Part shown: piece after piece, positions 27,433-36,203 of the stretch
Numbering within the stretch: position 1 is the stretch's first letter
Layout: each line of letters opens with the position of its first letter
DNA from: an uncultured bacterium
GTDB taxonomy: Bacteria; Actinomycetota; Coriobacteriia; Coriobacteriales; Coriobacteriaceae
Length of the DNA: 64,000 bases
NCBI GenBank assembly: GCA_958349055.1
Contig: CATWBO010000006.1
Span: 1-64,000, forward strand
Reading direction: 5' to 3'
Notes under the pieces: generated by a model
Database searches by the model: none
The model's input: only the letters and a program-made list of their open reading frames with translations
Told to the model about the DNA's origin: nothing
Made by a program: the position numbers and the translations under genes

Positions 27433-27584
27433 AAAACTATGCCGGTTTACGGGGCTAAACTCAGGAACTCCGTCCATGCCCGCATTTTTCGAAAAATGAC
27501 GGCCCATCTACCTGCGGTTTTGTTTTCGCGTTTTTCGGTATGGTTGGAGGTTCGGGATCCAGCCCCGTAAACCGGCATTGTTTT
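27433..27584. repeat. Palindromic intergenic element A1 (152 bp)
   Basis: Arms of 24 bp (27433-27456 and 27561-27584; core ATGCCGGTTTACGGGGCT) are inverted with one mismatch. The apical box CTACCTGCGGTTT is at 27508-27520, at mid-element. Same family as 27679-27838, 34532-34685, 56804-56963 and 57052-57211. Confidence 0.8.
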
Positions 27585-27628
27585 GTTCGAGCAACCCCAC
27601 GCGAACGTCTCCGCAGCTCGCGTGGGGC

Positions 27629-27665
27629 CAAAAATGATCCGTTTTCCTCCGTCCCCGGGGGATCA
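27629..27665. repeat. Conserved block flanking the palindromic elements, copy 1
   Basis: AAAATGATCCGTTTTCCTCC followed by GTCCCCGGGGGATCA. Nearly the same block lies at 34468-34504, inverted at 56751-56773, and degenerate and inverted at 56979-57012, each next to a palindromic element. Confidence 0.65.
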
Positions 27666-27678
27666 GCCGGCGGCACCC

Positions 27679-27838
27679 GCCACGAAACCGGCCTATCTAC
27701 TACGTTTGACTCGACACCCCCAACCATACTCTCGTTTTGAACAAAACCGCAGGCGTTCTACCTGCGGTTTTGTATTCGCGCTTTTCGACATGGTCGGGGA
27801 TAGGCGGTTAAACGTAGTAGATGGGCCGGTTTTGTGGC
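27679..27838. repeat. Palindromic intergenic element B1 (160 bp)
   Basis: Arms of 29 bp (27679-27707 and 27810-27838; core CTACTACGTTT) match with two mismatches. The apex is a hairpin of AAAACCGCAGG with CCTGCGGTTTT around 27741-27771. The arm sequence is shared with the element at 56804-56963. Confidence 0.8.
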
Positions 27839-27865
27839 GCGCCCTCCTCACCCGCGCACAAAAGT

Positions 27866-27900
27866 GCCGCCACGGAGAAGGGAGACGCCTCCGTGGCGGC
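27866..27900 (-). terminator. Terminator downstream of the giant surface-protein gene
   Basis: GCCGCCACGGAG pairs with CTCCGTGGCGGC (12 bp, 11-base loop). The minus strand continues ACTTTTGTG. A second GC-rich hairpin (27938-27970) lies between it and the stop codon. Confidence 0.65.
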
Positions 27901-27937
27901 TGGGGGTGGGGTGGGGACTATGTTTTTGGCTCCCCGC

Positions 27938-27970
27938 CAGCGGCTCGGGGCCCTTGGCCCCGGGCCGCTG
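27938..27970 (-). other. GC-rich hairpin just after the surface-protein stop codon
   Basis: A nearly perfect 33-nt stem-loop (CAGCGGC...GCCGCTG enclosing GGGGCC/GGCCCC) starts 9 bp past the stop codon on the minus strand. It has no T-run and may protect the mRNA end or cooperate with the terminator at 27866-27900. Confidence 0.5.
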
Positions 27971-27979
27971 TCAGTTTGC

Positions 27980-30900
27980 CTAGCGCTTACGGATGCCCCA
28001 GACCAGGGCACCGACGCCGGACATGGCGACGACAAACGCCATGAGGAGCGCGGCTGCCTGCTGGTCACCCGTGGTGGGCAGGAAACCCTTGACCGTCTTG
28101 ACGATGTTCGTCACGGTCTTGGGCGTACCGGGGTCGGGCGTCGGCACGGGCGTTTCGGGCTTCTTGTACGTGTTGTTGAACACGATGCCCTCGACGCTCT
28201 TGTCGCCCTTGGTATAGGCAACGCTCGCCTTGAGGTTGCCCTCGCCGTCATCAACCACGTTGACGGTCGCGGTAAAGACGGACTTGTCGTAGGTCATACC
28301 GGCCTCGTCGCCCTTGACCTCGCTGATGGTGTAGACGTACGTACCAGGCTCGCTGTACTCGAACTTGTCGAAGCTGATCTTGCCGTCGGCATCGTTGGTG
28401 ACGGTGGACTCGACGTCCTCACCAGCGAGCTTAAAGCTAAACTCGTCCTTCTTGAGCTCGCGTCCCTCGAGCACCTTGATCGCGCCGATGGAGACCTGCG
28501 TGGGCATGGCGTGATACTTGTTGGTAAAGCCAGCGGACTCGGTGGTTCCATCGAGCTTGTGCGTCGCGGTCAGCGTGCCGTCGCCGTTGTCGGAGACGGT
28601 GGTCACGACGGTGTAGGTCACGCCATCATAGGTGACGCCCTTGTACAGGCCGAGCGCGTTGGGGCAAGCCTCGCGCAGCGTGTACGTGTGCGTGCCGGGT
28701 GCCTCGTAGTGGATCGGGCTCAGCGTGACGGTACCGTTGGCGTCGTTGGTGCCGCTCGCGACAACCACGCCGTCCTCGAGCAGTTCAAACGTGAACTCGC
28801 CAGCTGCAAGGTCGCGTCCGGTCAGGCGCTTGACCGTCTTGACCTGGTCGGTCACCACAGAATCGGTGGGCGTCACGCTGTAGGTGTTGGTGAACGTGAA
28901 GGCCGCACCGTCGTCGCCCTCGCGCACGACGCTCAGATGTCCGGCATTGTCGTCAGTCACGGTGTAGGAAACCTTGCGCGTGGCGTTGGCGTCGTTGGTC
29001 ACGCCAGGGACGCTACCGGACTCGGTCACCGTGTAGGTAAAGGTGTGCGAGCGCGGAGTAGCGGCGGCAGGCTCGTTCTCGTCCTCGGATTCATCAGCGT
29101 TAACGTCAACGTCGGCCTCGTCGGTCTTTGCCTCATCGGCATTCGCCTCATCGGCTTCGGCTTCATCGGCTTCAGTCTCGTCGGTTGCGTCGTCCGTCAC
29201 GCCCAGGGCGCGGTTGAGGTCCTCGAGCGTAAAGTGGATCTTTCCAAAGTCCACGTTGCCGGCCGCGTCGTTGGTTGCGGCCGTGTGCTCGGGCATCGGG
29301 GCACCCGCCTCGTCGGCGGTCACGGTAAAGGTGAACTTACCCGTGATGTCGGCCGGGGTCAGGCCCTCGGCAGCCTGGAGCTTCTTGGTGCCGGCAAGCG
29401 CGGCGTTAACAGCATCGGCGCCATAGACGTTCTCGAACAAGGGCTCAACGCCACCGTAGTCGACCGTTGCCGTCAGGGTACCGTCACCGTTGTCGACGAC
29501 GATAACCTTAAAGCCAAAGCTCCACGTTGTAGCGGAAACGCCATTCGGCAGCCCGAATAAATCTTCGTAGGCCGTGTAGTTAATGGTCCAAGCAAGTTTG
29601 CCGTCCTTATCGGTACGATGGGCAAGCCCAGCCGCCGCAAGATTAGCAAGCATCTTGGTGTCATAGTGCAGCACATCAAAGCTCACGTGCCCGCCGATGT
29701 TGGGCTTGAGGTTTTTGTATTCCACAAGCTCGCCCTGATAGGCGATACCAAACCAGAACTCGCCATCGACCATCGGGCGACCGGTCAGGGTCTTAGTTGC
29801 GACAACCTGAGCAGCGGTGCCACCAGGCGTGTTGGTCGTCGCGCTGTAGCTGTTGTGGAACGGCACCAGGGCCTTCTCGACCTTGTTCTCGCCGCTCTTG
29901 TGGACCGTCTCATGCGTGCCCTCGGGACCACCGGAGACGGTCGTCGTGGCAGTGAGCGTACCGGCGGTGTCGTCGGCGATGGCGATCGTCACGGTGCGCA
30001 CGGCGTCATCGTAGGTGTAACCGGGCTGGTGGTCGTTCTTCTCGGCCACGGTGTACTTGAAGGTCTTGCCGGCGTCAGCCTGCGTAAATGTAACCTCATG
30101 ACCAGCCAAGATGTCGATCAGGCCGACTGTTGTCTCTGCCGCTGCAGGAGACTTGAAGTTGTTGGCTCCGGGCAGCAGACCGAGCGCGCTAGCCGACGCG
30201 TCGTCAGCGGGTGTCACGGTAAAGGTGAACTGGCCCTCGGTCATGGGGCGGCCGTCCAGATACTTGCTGAGCCACAGACCGCCGGCCGCGACGTAATCGA
30301 GCTCAGTGCGGTACTTGTTAGTAAAGCGTCCGTTTTCCTTCTTGGTGACGTTGGCTTTCAGGTTGCCCTCGCCGTTCTCGGTCACGGTCACTTCGGCGGT
30401 CGCGACATGAGTATCATACGTCATGCCGACCGTGCTACCCGCGTTCTCGCGGATCTCGTACTTGTAGGTTCCGGCAGCCGTGTAGTGAATCTTGCCGAAC
30501 TTGATGGCAGCGATGCCGTCCTTCGCATCGTGCTTGTTCACGGTCACGGTTGCGGGATCGGGCAGCGGGGCGCCGTCAGGAGAAGTGATGGTAAAGCTGA
30601 ACTCGTCCCCATCCGTCCAGTCGCGGCCGTCGATGGCCTTGCTCAGGTCAAAGTCGAGGTCTGCATAGGTCGGGGTCACGCTGTAGGTGTTCTCGAAGGT
30701 CGCAGGCTTGTCGCCCTTCAGCTCGTGCGTAGCGCTGAGGGTGCCGTCGCCGTTGTCGGTAATGGTGGTCTCGATGGTGAACTTGGCGTCACTGTAGGTG
30801 ATGCCCTTGCTGGTGGTTCCGCCGTTGACCTCGCGCAGCGTGTAGGTATGCTTGCCGGGCTTGTCGTAGGTGACCTTGTCCATGGTGATCGTGCCATCGG

Positions 30901-33900
30901 CGGCATTGGTGCCCCTGGCGACGACCTTGTCGCCCTCGACCAGCTCGAAGGAGAACTCGCCGGCGGCAAGCGTGCGCCCGGTCAGGGACTTGGTCGCGGT
31001 GATCTGGTCGGTGACGCTGAACTTGTCAGGCGTCACGTTATAGGTATTAGTGAACGTGAAGGCCGCGTTGCCGTCCGGCTTGCGGGACACGCGCAGATTG
31101 CCCTTGCCGTCATCGGTCACGGTGAAGGAAACCTCGCGCGACGGCTTGGCGTCGTTGGTCACGCCAGCGACCTCGCCGGACTCGGTCACGGTGTAGGTAA
31201 AGGTGTGCTCGCGCTTCTCGGGCTTCTCGCCCAGAGCCTTGTTAAGGCCGTCGAGCGTAAAGGTGATCTTGCCAAAGTCGACCTTGCCGTCGGCGCCGTT
31301 GTGCACGCTCGCGTTCACGGGCATGGGTGCACCCTCTTCGCCGGTCACGGTAAAGGTGAACTTGCCGGCGATGTCAGCCGGGGTCAGGCCGTCGACGGCC
31401 TGCAGGTTCTTGATACCCACAAGCGATGCCTCGGCGGCATTCGTGGTGTAAGCGTTCTTGAACTCGATGCTCTTGGGATCCTCGGCACCCTTCACCTCGT
31501 GCGTGGCAACCAGCTGGCCCTTGCTGTTATCGCTGATGGTCGTCACGATGGTGTAGACCGTTTCGTCGTAGGCAATACCACCGGCGTCACCCTTGACCTC
31601 GTGCAGCTTGTAGGTGTGCTGACCGATCTCAGTGTACTTGATAGCGCTGAACGTCACCTTGCCGTTGGCATCGTTCTTGACGGTCTCGACAGGCTTATCT
31701 TCCTTGTCCACGACTTCGAGCAGCTCAAAGCTGAACTCGCCGGCCGCAAGATCGCGCCCGGTCAGGGACTTGGTCACGTCAATCTTGTCGGTAACGCTGG
31801 ACTCAACAGGCTCCGCAGCGTAAACGTTCTTGAACTCGTTCTCGCCTGCTTCGCTCCAAGTCACCTTCACGTCAGCGCTGAGCTCGCCCTTCTTGTTGGG
31901 CGTCACCGTCACGGTGATCTCCGCGACGTTCTTGCTGTAGGCAACGCCGTCAACCGTGGTCCCAGCGTTCTTCTCGCTGACCTTGTAGACATACGTTCCA
32001 GGTGCGGCGTATTCGATCGTACCGAAGTTAATGGCCGCCTTGCCCTTGTCATTCAGATCGTCCTTGGTCACGGACGCAAACACGGTCGCAGTCGCGGACT
32101 CGGGCATCGGGGCGTTGCCCTCGGACGTCAGCCCAAACTCAAACTTGTCCTCCTTCGTCCAGTTGCGGCCCTCGAGCACCTTGGTCAAGCCAAAGTCGGC
32201 CTTGGTATCCACCGTTGCCGGCGTCATGTCGTACTTATAGCTGATCTTGCCGTTGTTGCCCAGGTAGGAGTTGACATGCGTCGCGCTCGTCTTGGCGGAC
32301 ATGTTGTTCCACTTGGGATTGAGCACGTCGGAGGCGGTACCGGTGTTGTTGCCGCCCACGCTCTTCTTGGTGGTATGAAGCTCGTCGATAAAGGCCAGGC
32401 GCGCGGTTCCGATACTAAACGACAGGCTGCCGCTCTTCTTGTCAGCAACAATAGCGCCGTCGAACTTCGCAGCATCGCCGCCCTTGAATGCGATGACATC
32501 GGTCGCAGACTTGACCTCGCCGTTCTCACCCTGCTCCTCAAACTCATCCTTATAGTAATAGGTGGTGTTATCATCCAGCGAGCCCGTTGCTGGCTTCGTG
32601 CAGCCCTCATCCGTGTAAATAGGAGTCTGCTTCTGGAAGTAGTAGTAGCGGTTGGTGTCGGCCGGCTCAAAGGTCGCAACCGTATCTCCCAGCTCCCCGC
32701 CGTTCCACTTGTTCGCGTAGAAATTCACGGTCTCGGTGCCGTCGACGACGGTCGTATTATGCTCGATGTAGTCCTTGAGCCCCGTGACCTTCTCGGGCGT
32801 AAACAGATTGTCGAGTGCAGTGCTCTTCACGCTCGAGGCGTACTTCACGCGGATAGGCTGAGCGCTGTCGACCGAAAGCTTGCCGTCTACGGTCTTAAAG
32901 TGGCTCTGCGGAATCAACGATGCGGGGATGCTGACCGTTACAACATCGCCCTTTCGGGGATTTTTATCGCCGGCACGCTGCACGGTGATGAGCAGGTTTT
33001 TTGCCTCGCCGGTGAACTCGTACGTGTCGGTATTGGTTTCTTTGTTGGTCGTCTTGCTCGTCTTGGTAAACGACGTGCCGTTGATGACGGCTTCGGTAAA
33101 ACCGTCGACCTGCATAAAATCGCCCAGCTCATCGGTAAACGTAATATAGCCGTGCTTGTTCGCGTCGTAACCCGTAGGGATTTTGGTCGGATGAGGTGCT
33201 TCAGACGTAATGGCCTTTGAAATGTCGTCGAAGACCTTCTTGAGCTCGTCGGCATTGGTCGCCGACTTATAGTAGTCGGAATTATCCGCACGTGTGCCGT
33301 GAGTGTTCCATGCCGTAGCATTGGGGTAGTTGCTCGACACGGCCTGCATGAACTTATTCTCTTGGCTTGTAGTTGATTTTTCGACACTGGCTTTGGGATC
33401 CGCGCCATCAAAGATGCCGATGGTATAGACGGTAGCTTTGCCGTCCTTCATCTCCTTGGCAGCCGTCACAGCAGCGTTGGCGACTGTAGAATCGAACTTA
33501 CTTTGGCTCGTTGGAGTACCGTCGGTAAAGAACACAACGATCTTCTTGGCGTCCGCGCGGCCAGAAGCGAGCGTCTTCGCGGCCAGCTGCAAACCATAGT
33601 CGGCGCGCGTGGCACCGGCAGGCTGAATTTTATTAATTGTATTGTTCTTGAGGTCATTCGCATTGCTGCCGGAACAATAGGTCAGCTCTTTCATTACCTG
33701 TGTGTAATTGTATGAGTACCCTCCGTCACGATAAATAGCATTGCCGACCTCGTCGGTCTTATTGCCCGCGAACTTAACGATGGCAACCCTATGCTGCTTA
33801 TCGACGCCCTCGATGCTCTCGTTTTGCTTGGCGATGGTATCGATAAAGCTATTCGCAGCGTTCTTCAGCGCATCAATACGCTTGGTCTTGTCGCCTCCGC

Positions 33901-34291
33901 CCATATGATCATCCATCGAGCCAGAGGCATCCAGCACCATCACAATGTCGAGTGGTGTGGTGACCGTCACGGTCGAATTAGATGTCGAGGACATCGCCGA
34001 AAGCGTAGTCAAAAAGTCTGACGCTTCGTCTTTTCCGGTTGCCTTGACCGTCTTGTCGGTCCAGATTCGGCCGACGTTTTGGGTCGTAACTTTATTACCG
34101 CTGTGGCCGGCAGCCCATTTTTCCCAGCGTCCGCTGGTGTCGGGGTCGACGACCGTTCCGCTCACTGTCGGTCCGTCCATTCCTGTGCTGGACCTGGCGT
34201 TGGCCTCGGGCAGCATGGCAAATGCTGCGGCTGGCAATACCAGCACTACGGCAAGTATCACCGCCAAGAGACCCCTCGTGTACTTACCCAT
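27980..34291 (-). CDS. Giant LPXTG-anchored VWA adhesin / pilin-like protein with ten isopeptide-type repeats
   Basis: 2103 residues. Signal peptide 1-32 (LLAVILAVVLVLPAAAFA). A VWA domain has MIDAS DASGS (121-125), with Thr/Asp loops at GATRAD and FTDGTPTS. From about 695 to 2045 lie ten Spy0128-like pilin domains, each beginning with a K-x-L-x-GR-like segment and ending F-x-N-x-Y; the conserved Lys and Asn are the pair that forms intramolecular isopeptide bonds in this superfamily. The sorting signal is LPTTG (2071-2075) plus membrane segment and RKR tail. It resembles tip pilins or adhesins of Gram-positive gut bacteria. No sortase or other pilin gene is adjacent. GGGAG precedes ATG 34291. 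The eighth repeat carries an acidic insertion. Confidence 0.9.
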   Translation of the reverse strand: MGKYTRGLLAVILAVVLVLPAAAFAMLPEANARSSTGMDGPTVSGTVVDPDTSGRWEKWAAGHSGNKVTTQNVGRIWTDKTVKATGKDEASDFLTTLSAMSSTSNSTVTVTTPLDIVMVLDASGSMDDHMGGGDKTKRIDALKNAANSFIDTIAKQNESIEGVDKQHRVAIVKFAGNKTDEVGNAIYRDGGYSYNYTQVMKELTYCSGSNANDLKNNTINKIQPAGATRADYGLQLAAKTLASGRADAKKIVVFFTDGTPTSQSKFDSTVANAAVTAAKEMKDGKATVYTIGIFDGADPKASVEKSTTSQENKFMQAVSSNYPNATAWNTHGTRADNSDYYKSATNADELKKVFDDISKAITSEAPHPTKIPTGYDANKHGYITFTDELGDFMQVDGFTEAVINGTSFTKTSKTTNKETNTDTYEFTGEAKNLLITVQRAGDKNPRKGDVVTVSIPASLIPQSHFKTVDGKLSVDSAQPIRVKYASSVKSTALDNLFTPEKVTGLKDYIEHNTTVVDGTETVNFYANKWNGGELGDTVATFEPADTNRYYYFQKQTPIYTDEGCTKPATGSLDDNTTYYYKDEFEEQGENGEVKSATDVIAFKGGDAAKFDGAIVADKKSGSLSFSIGTARLAFIDELHTTKKSVGGNNTGTASDVLNPKWNNMSAKTSATHVNSYLGNNGKISYKYDMTPATVDTKADFGLTKVLEGRNWTKEDKFEFGLTSEGNAPMPESATATVFASVTKDDLNDKGKAAINFGTIEYAAPGTYVYKVSEKNAGTTVDGVAYSKNVAEITVTVTPNKKGELSADVKVTWSEAGENEFKNVYAAEPVESSVTDKIDVTKSLTGRDLAAGEFSFELLEVVDKEDKPVETVKNDANGKVTFSAIKYTEIGQHTYKLHEVKGDAGGIAYDETVYTIVTTISDNSKGQLVATHEVKGAEDPKSIEFKNAYTTNAAEASLVGIKNLQAVDGLTPADIAGKFTFTVTGEEGAPMPVNASVHNGADGKVDFGKITFTLDGLNKALGEKPEKREHTFTYTVTESGEVAGVTNDAKPSREVSFTVTDDGKGNLRVSRKPDGNAAFTFTNTYNVTPDKFSVTDQITATKSLTGRTLAAGEFSFELVEGDKVVARGTNAADGTITMDKVTYDKPGKHTYTLREVNGGTTSKGITYSDAKFTIETTITDNGDGTLSATHELKGDKPATFENTYSVTPTYADLDFDLSKAIDGRDWTDGDEFSFTITSPDGAPLPDPATVTVNKHDAKDGIAAIKFGKIHYTAAGTYKYEIRENAGSTVGMTYDTHVATAEVTVTENGEGNLKANVTKKENGRFTNKYRTELDYVAAGGLWLSKYLDGRPMTEGQFTFTVTPADDASASALGLLPGANNFKSPAAAETTVGLIDILAGHEVTFTQADAGKTFKYTVAEKNDHQPGYTYDDAVRTVTIAIADDTAGTLTATTTVSGGPEGTHETVHKSGENKVEKALVPFHNSYSATTNTPGGTAAQVVATKTLTGRPMVDGEFWFGIAYQGELVEYKNLKPNIGGHVSFDVLHYDTKMLANLAAAGLAHRTDKDGKLAWTINYTAYEDLFGLPNGVSATTWSFGFKVIVVDNGDGTLTATVDYGGVEPLFENVYGADAVNAALAGTKKLQAAEGLTPADITGKFTFTVTADEAGAPMPEHTAATNDAAGNVDFGKIHFTLEDLNRALGVTDDATDETEADEAEADEANADEAKTDEADVDVNADESEDENEPAAATPRSHTFTYTVTESGSVPGVTNDANATRKVSYTVTDDNAGHLSVVREGDDGAAFTFTNTYSVTPTDSVVTDQVKTVKRLTGRDLAAGEFTFELLEDGVVVASGTNDANGTVTLSPIHYEAPGTHTYTLREACPNALGLYKGVTYDGVTYTVVTTVSDNGDGTLTATHKLDGTTESAGFTNKYHAMPTQVSIGAIKVLEGRELKKDEFSFKLAGEDVESTVTNDADGKISFDKFEYSEPGTYVYTISEVKGDEAGMTYDKSVFTATVNVVDDGEGNLKASVAYTKGDKSVEGIVFNNTYKKPETPVPTPDPGTPKTVTNIVKTVKGFLPTTGDQQAAALLMAFVVAMSGVGALVWGIRKR

Positions 34292-34392
34292 CGTGTCTCC
34301 CTTCTCGCAGGATCAGACCTTGCATCAGCCTAAAGTTACGGAATGAGACACAATTAGGGCAGGTGACACATGTTCCAGATTCTGTTTTGGGC

Positions 34393-34410
34393 GTGAGACA
34401 AATGTCTCAC
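34393..34410 (-). promoter_or_regulatory. Operator-like palindrome GTGAGACA-AA-TGTCTCAC
   Basis: A perfect 8-bp inverted repeat with a 2-base spacer, about 100 bp upstream of the surface-protein start. Further GAGACAC half-sites at 34343-34349 and 34418-34424 suggest a regulator binding several sites. No clear -35/-10 pair could be assigned. Confidence 0.4.
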
Positions 34411-34467
34411 CAAAGTTGAGACACGGCGTTTTCGCAGGAAAACGGGTGCGACTCGGAGCCATCAGGC

Positions 34468-34504
34468 AAAAATGACCCGTTTTCCTCCGTCCCCGGGGGG
34501 ATCA
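34468..34504. repeat. Conserved block flanking the palindromic elements, copy 2
   Basis: AAAAATGACCCGTTTTCCTC followed by CGTCCCCGGGGGGATCA, matching 27629-27665 almost base for base. It lies 27 bp before element A2. Confidence 0.65.
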
Positions 34505-34531
34505 GGGGCTGCTACCAATACGGCACCATTT

Positions 34532-34685
34532 CAAAACTATGCCGGTTTACTACGATAAAAACGAAATCCCCGACCACACCCGCTTTTTTCACAAAGTCGC
34601 AAGCCGTCTACCTGCGGTTTTGTTTTTGCCGAATGCGGTGTGGTTGGAGGTTGGCGATTTATCGTAGTAAACCGGCATAGTTTTG
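34532..34685. repeat. Palindromic intergenic element A2 (154 bp)
   Basis: Arms of 28 bp (34532-34559, 34658-34685) are perfectly inverted. The outer half (CAAAACTATGCCGGTTTAC) equals the A-type arms; the inner half (TACTACG) recalls the B-type arms. The apical box CTACCTGCGGTTT is at 34608-34620. Confidence 0.82.
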
Positions 34686-34760
34686 TTCGCGGCGGCCTGA
34701 CCGCGCGCTTAAGCGCGGGGCCGGCGGGGCATTTTTGCCCCGCCGGCACCTATTTCTGCG

Positions 34761-35102
34761 CTATTCCGGCTTGGTTTCTACCGTGGGCGTCTTGTCCGCC
34801 GCGACTGGGGTGCGGGCGGTATCCATAGTCAGGCAGTTCTTGGGACAGCTTTCGATGCACTCACCGCACACCACGCAAGCGTACGGGTCGATCGACCAGG
34901 TGCCGCCCTTGCGATCGACCGCGATCGCGCCCGCCGGACAGCGACGTGCGCACATGCCGCAGCAGATGCACACGCCCATGTCATTGACGATATGCCCGCG
35001 CAGGCGCTCGGGCGCCGCCAGCTCCTCCTGCGGATAGCACACCGTGACCGGCTGCTTGACCATAGAACCCAAGGCCGTCTTGGCAAATGTCAGCAAACTC
35101 AT
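34761..35102 (-). CDS. echF: Ech-type hydrogenase ferredoxin subunit (EchF/NuoI-like)
   Basis: 113 residues with two [4Fe-4S] motifs, CICCGMCARRCP and CVVCGECIESCP, preceded by the short amphipathic N-terminus typical of NuoI/EchF. It passes electrons from ferredoxin to the [NiFe] core of a membrane-bound group 4 hydrogenase. The last gene of the operon, 7 bp after the large-subunit gene. The C-terminal 20 residues are a Thr/Lys-rich tail. Confidence 0.88.
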   Translation of the reverse strand: MSLLTFAKTALGSMVKQPVTVCYPQEELAAPERLRGHIVNDMGVCICCGMCARRCPAGAIAVDRKGGTWSIDPYACVVCGECIESCPKNCLTMDTARTPVAADKTPTVETKPE

Positions 35103-35109
35103 GCCGCGC

Positions 35110-36198
35110 CTACCTTTCCGTGCAGCTAATGCAGGGGTCGATGGTCAGGATAATCATGGGCACGTTGGCAATGAGCACGCCCTGCAGCGCATGCGTCAGA
35201 CCCGCCAGGTTCTGCGACGTCGGCGTGCGCACGCGGAAGCGGTCCAGGTTCTTGGTGCCGTTGCCGCGCACATAGTAATACGCCTCGCCACGCGGTTGCT
35301 CAATCACAACCTCGCCGCGCGCGCCGTCGGCCGGCGTGAGCTTGGTGCGCCCGCCGATGCCGTCGTGCGGAATCTTGCCCACGAGTTCCTTGATAATGTC
35401 CATGGCCTGCGTGACCTCGGCGCAACGCACCTGGCAGCGGGCATAGCAGTCGCCATCGGTGGCAACGATCGGCTCAAACGCGGCAAGATCCGCATACGCA
35501 CCGTCGCCGAACATGCGCACGTCGTAATCCACGCCCGAGGCGCGGCCAAACGGACCGACCATCGACAGCTCCAGCGCGTCCTTCTTGCTGATCACGCCCA
35601 CGCCGTGCAGGCGCTCGCCGCAGCTGTCGTCGTCCAAAAACGTGTGCACCAGGGCCTCGTAGTCGGGACGCATGGCATCGAGCGTCTGGACAATACCCGC
35701 CAGCTCGGAGTCCTCGATGTCGTGCTTAAGGCCGCCGATCTCGTTGATCGACAGAATCACGCGACCGCCGCAGGTGCTCTCGAAGATCTTAAGAATCTGC
35801 TCGCGCAGGGTCCACGAACGATAGAACAGCGCCTCAAAGCCAAAGGCGTCGGCGAGCAGGCCCAGCCACAGCAGGTGCGAGTGGATACGCGACAGCTCAT
35901 GCAAAATGGTGCGGATATACTGCACGCGGCCGGGCACCTCGATGTCAAGCATGCGTTCGCAGGCGCTGGCATAGCCGCAGCTGTGGCCCACGGCGCAAAT
36001 GCCGCAGATGCGCTCGGCGATGTAGCCAAACTGATGCATGTCGCGCTTTTCGGTGAGCTTCTCGAGCCCGCGGTGCACAAAGCCGATCTGCGGAATTGCC
36101 TCGATGACGCGATCGTCCTCGATCACCAGGTCTAGATGAAGCGGCTCGGGCAGCACCGGGTGCTGCGGGCCAAACGGAATAACGGAGCGATGTGCCAT
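35110..36198 (-). CDS. echE: Group 4 [NiFe] hydrogenase large subunit (EchE-like)
   Basis: 362 residues. Both nickel-ligand motifs are present: RICGICAVGHSC (Cys65, Cys68, Cys74) and C-terminal DPCISCTER (Cys356, Cys359). This separates it from NuoD of complex I, which lacks them, and predicts a real hydrogen-evolving or -oxidising site. The protein ends 3 residues after the last Cys, so there is no C-terminal extension for the usual maturation protease. Operon order A-B-C-D-E-F matches Ech hydrogenases, which couple ferredoxin oxidation, H2 formation and ion pumping. Confidence 0.93.
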   Translation of the reverse strand: MAHRSVIPFGPQHPVLPEPLHLDLVIEDDRVIEAIPQIGFVHRGLEKLTEKRDMHQFGYIAERICGICAVGHSCGYASACERMLDIEVPGRVQYIRTILHELSRIHSHLLWLGLLADAFGFEALFYRSWTLREQILKIFESTCGGRVILSINEIGGLKHDIEDSELAGIVQTLDAMRPDYEALVHTFLDDDSCGERLHGVGVISKKDALELSMVGPFGRASGVDYDVRMFGDGAYADLAAFEPIVATDGDCYARCQVRCAEVTQAMDIIKELVGKIPHDGIGGRTKLTPADGARGEVVIEQPRGEAYYYVRGNGTKNLDRFRVRTPTSQNLAGLTHALQGVLIANVPMIILTIDPCISCTER

Positions 36199-36203
36199 GG
36201 ACC

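Larger units (their letters stand above)
27372..27979. other. Convergent junction with two palindromic elements and terminators
   Basis: 608 bp between the response regulator and the giant surface-protein gene. It contains palindromic elements at 27433-27584 and 27679-27838, a conserved flanking block at 27629-27665, a terminator at 27866-27900 and a strong hairpin at 27938-27970. No gene is visible. Confidence 0.7.
34292..34760. other. Upstream region of the surface-protein gene with operator-like sites and element A2
   Basis: 469 bp between the surface-protein start and the end of the hydrogenase operon. It holds GAGACA-type operator-like motifs (34343-34424), the conserved flanking block (34468-34504) and palindromic element A2 (34532-34685). 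No gene is visible. Confidence 0.6.

Noticed and set aside
29618..33220. Long plus-strand frame of 1200 codons
   Set aside because: Antisense shadow of the repeat region of the giant surface protein, which has a signal peptide, VWA and sorting signal on the other strand.
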